A DNA stretch of 15,828 nucleotides from a bacterium (GTDB lineage Bacteria > CAIJMQ01 > JAADFP01). The notes beneath the pieces are model-generated. The model saw only the letters and a list, made by a program, of their open reading frames with translations, made no database searches and was not told the DNA's origin. Positions 7,673 through 14,343 of the stretch are shown in pieces; the first letter of the stretch is position 1, and each line of letters begins with the position of its first letter. The stretch covers positions 1-15,828 of the forward strand of contig JALUVB010000043.1 of the NCBI GenBank assembly GCA_027021085.1, read 5' to 3'. A program made the position numbers and the translations under genes.

Positions 7673-8800
7673 ATGGATAACAAAATTTTGCTCTTGGGTG
7701 AAAGTGCACGTTTTGACCGGGTAAGCAGTTTTTCAAAACGAGGTGAAAAGGGTATGGGAAAATGGGTTTACCCTGCCCTATTGCCGGATGGCAAAAGAGT
7801 CAACATTATGAAGGTTCTTATGGATAATAGATGTGAAAACAACTGCCTTTACTGCATGAATCGAAAAGATTCTCCCCTACCCCGCACTTACTTCCGTCCT
7901 GAAGAATTATCCAGGATTTTCCTGGAACTTTATCGCAAAAGGATTGTACAGGGCATTTTCCTGAGTTCTGCTACCGGGCCGGATCCCCTGATTACTTTGA
8001 AAAACATGATAAAAACATGCCAAATCCTGCGAGAAAAATATAGATTTACCGGTTATCTCCATTTGAAAATTCTGCCCTTCGCTCCCTTTTCCTACATAGA
8101 AGAAGCGATAAGCTTGGCAGACAGAGTATCTATAAACCTTGAATCTCCTAACGGGCACTGTCTCTCTGCCATAGCTCCTGATAAAAACTGGAGTAATCTC
8201 TGGGGTATTATCAAGGCAATGAAAGAAATTTCAGGGAGAAAACCTTCCTCCCGCGTGGGTATAACTACGCAATTTATAGTGGGGCCGGGTGGAGAGAAAG
8301 ATAAGGACCTGGTGTATCTTGCCTATAACCTGTATCGACATTACAAATTAAAACGAGTTTATTATAGTGCTTTTACTCCTTTGCCTTCCACCCCCCTGGG
8401 CAAGTACCCTTCTACTTCTCCCTTGAGAGAGTATCGCCTGTATCAGGTAGATGCTCTCATTCGCTATTATGGTTTCTCTTCCGAAGAAATACCCTTTGAA
8501 GAAGGTAATCTTAATCTGAGTACTGACCCTAAACTTCTCTGGGCACTAAGGCATCCTGAATTATTTCCCGTGGAGGTAAACAAAGCTTCTTTTGCCACTC
8601 TTATCAGAATCCCCGGGATAGGTCCTGCAGGAGCGCAAAAAATTATTAAAAGAAGGATAAAGGAAAAGATAAGGAATGAGGAAGATTTAAAAGGTTTGCG
8701 CATACAGAGCAAAAGAGCGCTTCCATTTCTTCTTTTGGATGGGAGAGTTCTACGAAAGAAAACTTATAGTAAAAATCTTCTTCCGTTTCTTCGGGATTAA
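7673..8800 (+). CDS. Putative DNA modification/repair radical-SAM protein with C-terminal HhH motif
   Basis: The protein matches the radical-SAM family usually found beside a uracil-DNA-glycosylase-like partner and proposed to act in DNA modification or repair. From the ATG at 7673 (375 residues) it starts MDNKILLLGESARFD, as family members do. The cluster motif is CENNCLYC (Cys54, Cys58, Cys61). Typical family stretches follow: IFLSSATGPDPL, YTGYLHLKIL-like FTGYLHLKIL, VYYSAFTPLP and ALRHPELFPVEVNKA. A helix-hairpin-helix, RIPGIGPAGAQKI, near residue 310 suggests DNA contact. A GTG at 7655 would add six residues; neither start has a clear Shine-Dalgarno. The usual glycosylase-like partner gene is not beside it here. 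Family assignment is strong; the reaction is not known. Confidence 0.85.
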   Translation: MDNKILLLGESARFDRVSSFSKRGEKGMGKWVYPALLPDGKRVNIMKVLMDNRCENNCLYCMNRKDSPLPRTYFRPEELSRIFLELYRKRIVQGIFLSSATGPDPLITLKNMIKTCQILREKYRFTGYLHLKILPFAPFSYIEEAISLADRVSINLESPNGHCLSAIAPDKNWSNLWGIIKAMKEISGRKPSSRVGITTQFIVGPGGEKDKDLVYLAYNLYRHYKLKRVYYSAFTPLPSTPLGKYPSTSPLREYRLYQVDALIRYYGFSSEEIPFEEGNLNLSTDPKLLWALRHPELFPVEVNKASFATLIRIPGIGPAGAQKIIKRRIKEKIRNEEDLKGLRIQSKRALPFLLLDGRVLRKKTYSKNLLPFLRD

Positions 8801-8833
8801 CTTCAGGGCGAATAAAAATACAGGAGGTAGATT

Positions 8834-9262
8834 ATGATAGAAAAAATTCCAGTAAGAACTACCCGCAGGCAGGAATTCGTGGATTTAACCCCTAAAATAC
8901 AGGAAATAATCCGCGGAAACTCTATCAAAACAGGGGTAATACATATCTACATTCCGCATACAACAGCAGCTGTTACTATTAATGAGAATTACGACCCCAG
9001 TGTAATCCAGGACATATTAAGTACGCTGGAGAAACTAATTCCTGAGAGAGGTGGATATTCACACCTGGAAGGTAATGCCCATGCGCATATCAAGGCAAGC
9101 ATAATTGGGTCTTCACGTTTTATTCCCATAGAAAACGGGAGGTTGCAGGTTGGCACCTGGCAGGGTATCTTTTTTTGCGAATTTGATGGTCCACGCTCAA
9201 GAGAGGTGTGGATATCCTTTTTACCCGCTTCTGCAAACTCCCCGGGCAATTCGCTCGCTTGA
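8834..9262 (+). CDS. YjbQ family protein (UPF0047)
   Basis: The ATG follows a near-perfect Shine-Dalgarno, AGGAGGT at 8822-8828. The 142-residue product is the usual length of the YjbQ/UPF0047 family, some members of which have weak thiamine-phosphate synthase activity. Family hallmarks are all visible: IHIYIPHTTAAVTINENYDP near the centre, GNAHAHIKASIIGSS, and GTWQGIFFCEFDGPR near the end. The conserved histidines in these motifs would form the family's metal site. It is a compact cytosolic protein without extra domains. The physiological role is uncertain in this family. Its stop codon (TGA, 9260-9262) overlaps the -35 box of the next promoter, so the following gene is transcribed separately. 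Confidence 0.9.
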   Translation: MIEKIPVRTTRRQEFVDLTPKIQEIIRGNSIKTGVIHIYIPHTTAAVTINENYDPSVIQDILSTLEKLIPERGGYSHLEGNAHAHIKASIIGSSRFIPIENGRLQVGTWQGIFFCEFDGPRSREVWISFLPASANSPGNSLA

Positions 9263-9287
9263 CAACCGTGTGTTATATTGCTATACT
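9259..9287 (+). promoter_or_regulatory. Near-consensus sigma-70 promoter
   Basis: TTGACA (9259-9264), a 17-base spacer and TATACT (9282-9287) differ from the sigma-70 consensus at one position. Transcription should start near 9294, about 20 bases before the ATG of the 90-residue membrane protein. The -35 box overlaps the stop of the YjbQ gene. It is the best promoter in the window. Confidence 0.85.
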
Positions 9288-9315
9288 CCAATCAAAAAGA
9301 AAGGAGGTGCAGTAG

Positions 9316-9588
9316 ATGGGTAGTTTAATCGGCGGCATGATAGCCGTGGTTTTGGGAATTTGGGGAATAATAGGTTGGTGGGGTTGGTTTTTAAGGATTT
9401 TAATGGGCTCTATTCCTTTCCTTCTTCTTCTGGGCGGTGCAATAGCTATATTTGGTGGCATTACTTCTATCAAGGACCAGATTGCAGCTAAGAAGGAAGA
9501 AGAGAAGATACAAGAGGAAGAGATAAGAGAAGAGGAAAAGAAGAAAGAAAAAAAAGAGAAGGGTGCGGAAGATAAAAAGAAAGAATAG
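9316..9588 (+). CDS. Small two-helix membrane protein with long charged tail
   Basis: The ATG has a textbook ribosome site, AAGGAGGTG (9301-9309), and lies about 20 bases after the predicted transcription start. Residues 2-27 and 30-50 are two hydrophobic helices rich in Gly and Trp, joined by a one-turn loop (WWGWFLRILMGS). The motif GGITSIKDQ follows. Residues 55-90 are almost only Lys and Glu and should form a charged helix or coiled coil in the cytoplasm. The family is unknown to me. The layout of two short helices, WW and a terminal GxxSIK recalls MamI-like small membrane proteins, but that is a weak resemblance and the charged tail is extra. Promoter, ribosome site and terminator suggest strong expression as a single gene. 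Confidence 0.75.
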   Translation: MGSLIGGMIAVVLGIWGIIGWWGWFLRILMGSIPFLLLLGGAIAIFGGITSIKDQIAAKKEEEKIQEEEIREEEKKKEKKEKGAEDKKKE

Positions 9589-10681
9589 TAATTGGTATAG
9601 AGACAGGAAAAGGGGGCATGGAGAAGCCCCCTTTTTTATTTTTATTTTTATTTTTCTCCTGTTCAATCTCCTCCAGGCAGAAGAAGCAATTGTTGTCAAG
9701 ATAGTAAAAGCGGAGGGAAGTGTCGAGGTTCTTCTTCCCGGAGAAAAAGAGTGGAAGGAATGCCGGAAGGGAGATATCCTCTCTCCGGGAAGCGAAATAA
9801 AAACAGGAGAAAATTCCAGAGCTATTATAAAGTTTGCTGACTTTGGAGTTATCACTCTTTTTCCCAACTCCAGGTTGAAATTGAAGAGTTACTCCCTGAA
9901 AGAAAATATGTATAAATCCTCAGTGTTTTTCTCTGCAGGTAAGATATGGACTGTTATCAAAAAACCTTCTGTAAAGGGAACCAATTTTATTCTTGAGACA
10001 CCAAATGCTCTGACTGGTGTGCGAGGAACCACCTATTTTGTGAAGTATATTCCGCAACAGGAATTTACCCGTGTAGGGGTAATAGAAGGGGAAGTGGGAG
10101 TAAAGGGGAAGGGAAAGATTCCCGGCTATGTTCTGGTTAAATCTATGATGGCTACTAACATAGTAAAAAATGAGCCGCCCGCTTCTTTAGAGAAGCTAAG
10201 GGAAGCGGAAATAAAAGAATGGCAGAAGTGGAAGGAAGACCTGCAGAAAGCAGTTCCGTTATGGGCAAAAGGAATAGTGGGAGCTATGGCAGGGATGGAT
10301 GAGTCCAGAAGAGTGGAAGCAGCAATGACGGTAAAGAAAATATCCATGGCGAAAAGAGGAGGAAAGAAAGCCAGAGAAGATTTCTGGGGTTTTGAGGCAG
10401 CAATAAAACAGTTCTTTAAAGATACTGGGCGAATTCCCACCCGGCAAGAGGGACTAAAGGTTCTCCTGGAAAACGAGGGAATAGAGGGCTGGAATGGCCC
10501 GTATCTTGCTCCTTCCAGTAACCTGCTGGATCCTTATGGGCATCCCTACCAGTATCGGGTCAAGAAAACTCCCCGGGGGTCACGATACATAGAAATACGT
10601 TCGGTGGGAGTGGATGGTATTGCAGGGAGTAATGATGACCATATCAAGCTAATTTTCCTGAAAAAACTCCGAGCTAAATGA
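9563..10681 (+). CDS. Secreted FecR-domain protein with GspG-like pseudopilin C-terminus
   Basis: The open frame begins at GTG 9563 and overlaps the previous gene by 26 bases, but this start has no well-spaced ribosome site. Numbered from there: a basic stretch, a hydrophobic signal-peptide core FFIFIFIFLLFNLL (24-37) with cleavage likely at LQA-EEA, a FecR domain (about 43-180, with KAEGSVEVL, GDILSPGSEI, TPNALTGVRGTTYFVKY and VIEGEVGV), a charged helical linker, and a C-terminal domain (about 270-360). The last matches the globular part of type II secretion major pseudopilins: KDTGRIPTRQEGL, WNGPYL, DPYGHPYQYR and SVGVDGIAGSNDD. The N-terminal prepilin peptidase motif is absent, so it is not a processed pilin. 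It should act in the periplasm or envelope. The stop overlaps the CHASE2 kinase start (ATGA), implying coupling. The true start is unresolved: a well-placed ATG at 9618 is one frame off. Confidence 0.85.
   Translation: MRKIKRKNSNWYRDRKRGHGEAPFFIFIFIFLLFNLLQAEEAIVVKIVKAEGSVEVLLPGEKEWKECRKGDILSPGSEIKTGENSRAIIKFADFGVITLFPNSRLKLKSYSLKENMYKSSVFFSAGKIWTVIKKPSVKGTNFILETPNALTGVRGTTYFVKYIPQQEFTRVGVIEGEVGVKGKGKIPGYVLVKSMMATNIVKNEPPASLEKLREAEIKEWQKWKEDLQKAVPLWAKGIVGAMAGMDESRRVEAAMTVKKISMAKRGGKKAREDFWGFEAAIKQFFKDTGRIPTRQEGLKVLLENEGIEGWNGPYLAPSSNLLDPYGHPYQYRVKKTPRGSRYIEIRSVGVDGIAGSNDDHIKLIFLKKLRAK
9608..9637 (+). terminator. Strong intrinsic terminator overlapping the next gene's start
   Basis: AAAAGGGGGC (9608-9617) pairs perfectly with GCCCCCTTTT (9626-9635) around an eight-base loop, and six T residues (9632-9637) follow the G-C part. 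This is a classic rho-independent terminator 20 bases after the stop of the small membrane protein. Unusually, its loop contains an ATG (9618-9620) and it lies inside the reading frame of the FecR-GspG gene, so it could also limit transcription or translation of that gene. Confidence 0.85.
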
Positions 10682-12579
10682 GGAGGATTGTTTCCCGCTA
10701 TTTTCTAAGCGGGATAATCAGCGGGGTATTCTCTATTTTCCTGATCCTGTTATTGGGAAAGTCAGGAGCACTTAATTTCTTTTCCGGGAATTACCTGGAT
10801 TTCTTATTTGAGCTCAGGGGGGAAAGGAAACCTGGTAATGTAGTAATCATAAGCATTGACGAGGAGACCTTAAGAGGCCTACAGAAAACCTGGCCTATTC
10901 CCCGTTATTACTATGCACAATTAATCCGACAGATTGCTTCCCCGGAAGTAAAAGGTATAGGTGTGGATATCCTCTTTCTTGATTCTGCCGAAAAAGAGGC
11001 AGACAGGAAATTAGAGAAGGTCTTAATTAGTGCTCCTGTTGTATTAGCGGCGAAATTTGAAAAAGAAAGGAGAAAGATAGCAGGAATAGAAATAGAAAAA
11101 TTTTTTCTTGCCACTCCAGCAGAGGTTTTTCCCCGGGTGAATTGGGGATTCATAAATCTCCCCATGGACAGAGACAACAATATTAGAAGAGTGATTTTAA
11201 GAGAACGCTGGGAAAATATGGAAGTGCCTTCTTTTGCCCTATCCTTATACAAAATGGCAGGAAGAGATTTTGTTCCCTCTCACCATCCTTATCTTATTAA
11301 TTTCTACGGGGGGAGCGGAACATTCCCTACTTTTTCTTTCTACAGCGTGTTGAAAGGGGAAGTAAATCCCGGGTATTTCAAAAATAAATTTATTCTCATT
11401 GGGGTTGGTATTCCCGAAGCCCATGACTATTTTCTTACTCCATTCAAAAGCGAGTCCCTCATGTCAGGGGTAGAAATTCAGGCTAATATCCTGGAAAATA
11501 TTTCGAAGGGAGAATTTTTAAAAGAGTCTAATCCCACTGCTATTCTCATTGTTAACATTATATCTGCCTGCATGGCCGTAGCAGCGTCCTTGCTGCTCTC
11601 TACTATCTTGGGAGGAGCTTCTCTGGTTGTTTTTGCTTTTTTGCTTTTCGTTCTTTCCATATATTTTTTTGCAGGAAGAAACTATTTTTGGGATATCTCC
11701 CCTACTCTTTTGTCCTATTTAATTACCTATACATTTACTTCATTTACTCTAAAAGTGCGCATATTTACTTCCCCGGTGCTGGGAAAGTACAGGTTGGTGG
11801 AAGAAATAGGCAGAGGGGGTATGGCAGTAGTATATAGGGCATTAAGAAGGGGGAGAAGGAAATTTGTTGCTCTAAAAGTTTTACAGGAATCTTTTTCGCA
11901 TGACCCTGTATTCTTGCAAAGATTTCGCAGGGAAGTAGAGGCAGTAAAGGCTCTTGAGCATCCGAATATTGTAAAGATATATGAAGCGGGCAGTGAGGAA
12001 GATAAGTATTTCTTTTCCATGGAGTTTTTGAGGGGGAAGAGCCTTGATGATTACCTTAAAGAAAAAGGGAAATTAGAAGAAGCCGAAGCACTTGCCATTC
12101 TGACAGGAATAGCAAAGGGATTGCAACATGCTCATAACAAAGGAATAATCCATAGGGACCTTAAGCCGGGGAATGTTATACTGACTTCCCAGGGGCCCAA
12201 AATTGTGGACTTCGGGCTGGCAAGGGATCTTTCCAGCCAGGCCACCCGGGTAACTGTCACGGGAACGATGATGGGAACACCTGAGTATATGGCGCCTGAA
12301 CAATTCAGGGGAGAAGAGACCGATGAAAGAACAGATATTTACGCCCTGGGAGTGGTCTTTTATGAGATGCTTAAAGGTTCTCCTCCTTTCCAGGGTGAAA
12401 ACCTGGGAGAGATAATGAATCTTCATCTCTGGGAGGAAGCAGATACTTCTGGATTAAGGGAAGAGGTAAAGGCTATTATAAATAAGATGTTAGCCAAGAA
12501 TAAAGAGGAACGGTTTCAAAATATGGGAGAAGTGATTGAGAGATTGGAGATGGTAGTTAGTAGTGAGGGGAAAAGATAG
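10678..12579 (+). CDS. CHASE2-domain transmembrane Ser/Thr protein kinase
   Basis: The ATG overlaps the upstream stop (ATGA). Residues 10-30 are a first membrane helix. A CHASE2 sensor domain follows (about 38-280), with NYLDFLFELRG, VVIISIDEETL, WPIPRYYYAQLI and GVDILFLD, and would lie in the periplasm. About three membrane helices follow (290-355). The cytoplasmic kinase spans about 370-628: glycine loop GRGGMAVVYRA, ATP-binding Lys400 (VALKVL), catalytic HRDLKPGN with Asp494, DFG at 511-513, GTPEYMAPEQ and DIYALGVVFYEM. All catalytic residues are present, so it should be an active Hanks-type kinase. The protein ends directly after the kinase. FecR genes next to CHASE2 proteins are a known pairing, so the coupled FecR-GspG protein is probably a periplasmic partner. 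The substrate is unknown; an FHA protein lies downstream. Confidence 0.95.
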   Translation: MRRIVSRYFLSGIISGVFSIFLILLLGKSGALNFFSGNYLDFLFELRGERKPGNVVIISIDEETLRGLQKTWPIPRYYYAQLIRQIASPEVKGIGVDILFLDSAEKEADRKLEKVLISAPVVLAAKFEKERRKIAGIEIEKFFLATPAEVFPRVNWGFINLPMDRDNNIRRVILRERWENMEVPSFALSLYKMAGRDFVPSHHPYLINFYGGSGTFPTFSFYSVLKGEVNPGYFKNKFILIGVGIPEAHDYFLTPFKSESLMSGVEIQANILENISKGEFLKESNPTAILIVNIISACMAVAASLLLSTILGGASLVVFAFLLFVLSIYFFAGRNYFWDISPTLLSYLITYTFTSFTLKVRIFTSPVLGKYRLVEEIGRGGMAVVYRALRRGRRKFVALKVLQESFSHDPVFLQRFRREVEAVKALEHPNIVKIYEAGSEEDKYFFSMEFLRGKSLDDYLKEKGKLEEAEALAILTGIAKGLQHAHNKGIIHRDLKPGNVILTSQGPKIVDFGLARDLSSQATRVTVTGTMMGTPEYMAPEQFRGEETDERTDIYALGVVFYEMLKGSPPFQGENLGEIMNLHLWEEADTSGLREEVKAIINKMLAKNKEERFQNMGEVIERLEMVVSSEGKR

Positions 12580-12633
12580 TAAACAGTAAATAGTGAACAG
12601 TAAATAGTGAACAGTAAACAGTGAATAGTAAGT
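12578..12633 (+). repeat. Heptanucleotide tandem array, consensus AGTRAAY
   Basis: Seven consecutive perfect heptamers of the form AGT(A/G)AA(C/T) fill 12578-12626, and an eighth degenerate unit (AGTAAGT) ends at 12633. Variation occurs only at positions 4 and 7 and only as transitions. The array begins within the TAG stop of the kinase gene. Since the unit length is seven, it is not coding. The role is unknown. Confidence 0.85.
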
Positions 12634-12782
12634 CAGTATTCCCGGTTTCTTGGTTTTCTGGCAAATGGAACAGGTCCCTGCCTGTCTGTCCTCAGGTGGC
12701 GCGGGGACGGGAATGGTGTCAGTTAGCGATTTTGCGAATGATAGCCTGCAAGTAATATGCTTATTTCTGGTAAAATGTTACG
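12634..12782 (+). promoter_or_regulatory. Intergenic stretch with imperfect hairpin and extended -10 promoter
   Basis: An imperfect nested hairpin is present: GTCCC (12674-12678) with GGGAC (12704-12708), and inside it CCTG (12681-12684) with CAGG (12693-12696). Further on, TGGTAAAAT (12768-12776) is an extended -10 element with no good -35. The -10 ends six bases before the ATG of the FHA kinase, so transcription would start at or next to the start codon. No other gene is seen in the gap 12580-12782. Confidence 0.5.
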
Positions 12783-14324
12783 ATGAAGCTGGTTATTAAA
12801 GAAAAAGATAAAAAACCCCGCGAAATAGACCTGGAAAGAAAGGCCTATGTAATTGGCCGGGATGCTGCCTGTGATATTATAATTTCAGATAATCGTGTAT
12901 CCTCACGTCACCTTTTTCTTACCCCACGAGGAGAAGGATGGTGGGTAAGGGATCTTGGCTCGACAAATGGAACATTTATTAACGGCAGACAGGTATCCGT
13001 ATCTCCTCTCCGGGAAGGGGATGTGCTGAAGATTGGCCACACAATATTAACTTTAGGGATACCACCTTCTTCTGTTCCGCGTGCGTCTTCTCCCACACAG
13101 TTAACCACGCGGGTAGAGATTGTTCCTTCCCCCCCTTCTACGCTGGAAGAAGCCAAAAAAGTTCACCGCCATCTGGAAGTTCTCTGTGAGGTAAGCAGGG
13201 TGCTTAATTCTTTGCTTACCGTGAAAGAAGCACTGCAAAAAACCATGGATTTAATCTTTCAGGTTTTGCGAGCAGATAGAGGGGTTATATTCCTCGAGGA
13301 TAACGGTACACTGAAGATAACGGCTGAGAGAAGAAGAAGCGATGATGTGTCTCCCTTACAAATAAGCCACAGTATTGTAGACGAAGTTTTTAAGGGTGAA
13401 GAATCTGTGCTTACCTCTGATGCTATGGAAGATACGCGTTTCCGTAACCGTGCCAGTGTTGTTTCTTCTCATATACATTCTGCCATGTGTGTTCCTTTGA
13501 AAGGAAAAGAAAGAAACCTGGGAGTCATTTATGTGGATACACTCCTTTCAAAAGGAGCTTTCCAGGAAGAAGATTTGGAGCTCCTCACAGTTATTGGCCA
13601 TCAGGCAGGCATGGCTATTGAAAATGCACATCTGTATGAGGAGAACCTCAAAAGGGAAAAATTGGCAGGTATAGGGATGGCTATTGCAGGCATGGCTCAC
13701 TATGTAAAAAATATCATCCAGGGTTTGAAAGGCGGAGGGACCCTGGTTGACCTGGGAATGAACGAGAAGAAACCGGTACTATTACAAAAAGGATGGGAGG
13801 TGGTAAAAAGAGCTGTGGCGCGTATAGAAGACCTTATTATGAATATGCTTACCTACTCTAAGGAAAGAGAGCCTGTTAAAAAACCCACCCAGTTAAATGA
13901 ACTGATAAAAGAGATACTCGAACTTTTCCAGGTTAAGCTGAAAGAACATAAAATCCTGGTGGAAGCTAACCTGGACCCGGAAATAAATGAAGTTATGATT
14001 GACTCACAGGCAATTCATCGCGCTATCCTCAATCTTCTTACCAATGCCATAGAAGCTGTGGAAGAAAATGGAAAGATAACTTTTTCCACCTCTCGCGTTC
14101 CCAGAGGAATAGAAATAAAAGTGTCAGATACAGGGAAAGGCATTCCGAAAGATATTCTTCCCCAACTTTTTACCCCTTTCACCTCAGGCAAGGGCATGGA
14201 AGGCACTGGCCTGGGATTGGCTGTTACCCACAAAATTATCCAGGAACACGGAGGGGAAATAAGAGTGGAATCCAAGATAAATCGCGGGACTACATTTACT
14301 ATCTTTCTTCCCTTTACTTCCTGA
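12783..14324 (+). CDS. FHA-GAF sensor histidine kinase
   Basis: The ATG lacks a Shine-Dalgarno and may be leaderless. Residues 1-95 are an FHA domain, which binds phosphothreonine; the ligand-site residues are present (Gly25-Arg26, Ser40 and His43 in RVSSRH, and STNGT with Asn62). A GAF domain follows (about 128-285, ending GMAIENAHLYEEN). The H-box is GMAHYVKNIIQGLKGG with His306, and the HATPase has NLLTNAIEA, DTGKGIP and GTGLGLAV. It is soluble. Because a Ser/Thr kinase gene precedes it, phosphothreonine-dependent recruitment or activation is plausible. No response regulator is adjacent; the NtrC-type and HD-GYP regulators upstream in the window are possible partners. Domain assignment is secure; the link to the Ser/Thr kinase is inferred from position and domain chemistry. 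Confidence 0.93.
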   Translation: MKLVIKEKDKKPREIDLERKAYVIGRDAACDIIISDNRVSSRHLFLTPRGEGWWVRDLGSTNGTFINGRQVSVSPLREGDVLKIGHTILTLGIPPSSVPRASSPTQLTTRVEIVPSPPSTLEEAKKVHRHLEVLCEVSRVLNSLLTVKEALQKTMDLIFQVLRADRGVIFLEDNGTLKITAERRRSDDVSPLQISHSIVDEVFKGEESVLTSDAMEDTRFRNRASVVSSHIHSAMCVPLKGKERNLGVIYVDTLLSKGAFQEEDLELLTVIGHQAGMAIENAHLYEENLKREKLAGIGMAIAGMAHYVKNIIQGLKGGGTLVDLGMNEKKPVLLQKGWEVVKRAVARIEDLIMNMLTYSKEREPVKKPTQLNELIKEILELFQVKLKEHKILVEANLDPEINEVMIDSQAIHRAILNLLTNAIEAVEENGKITFSTSRVPRGIEIKVSDTGKGIPKDILPQLFTPFTSGKGMEGTGLGLAVTHKIIQEHGGEIRVESKINRGTTFTIFLPFTS

Positions 14325-14343
14325 GCAAGATTATTCCTGCTAC

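Noticed and set aside
9400-9867. 155-residue minus-strand ORF
   Set aside because: It is the shadow of the Lys/Glu tail and the T-rich tract, giving a low-complexity Leu/Phe protein across two better-supported genes and a terminator.
12578-12633. CRISPR array
   Set aside because: The units are seven bases long and directly adjacent, with no spacers and no cas genes.
1128-12782. Sigma-54 (-24/-12) promoters matching the NtrC-type regulator
   Set aside because: Intergenic GG pairs were scanned for GC ten bases on. TTGGCAAGGAATTTGTTG (near 4788) has GT instead of GC, and TGGTGTCAGTTAGC (near 12715) has nine-base spacing.
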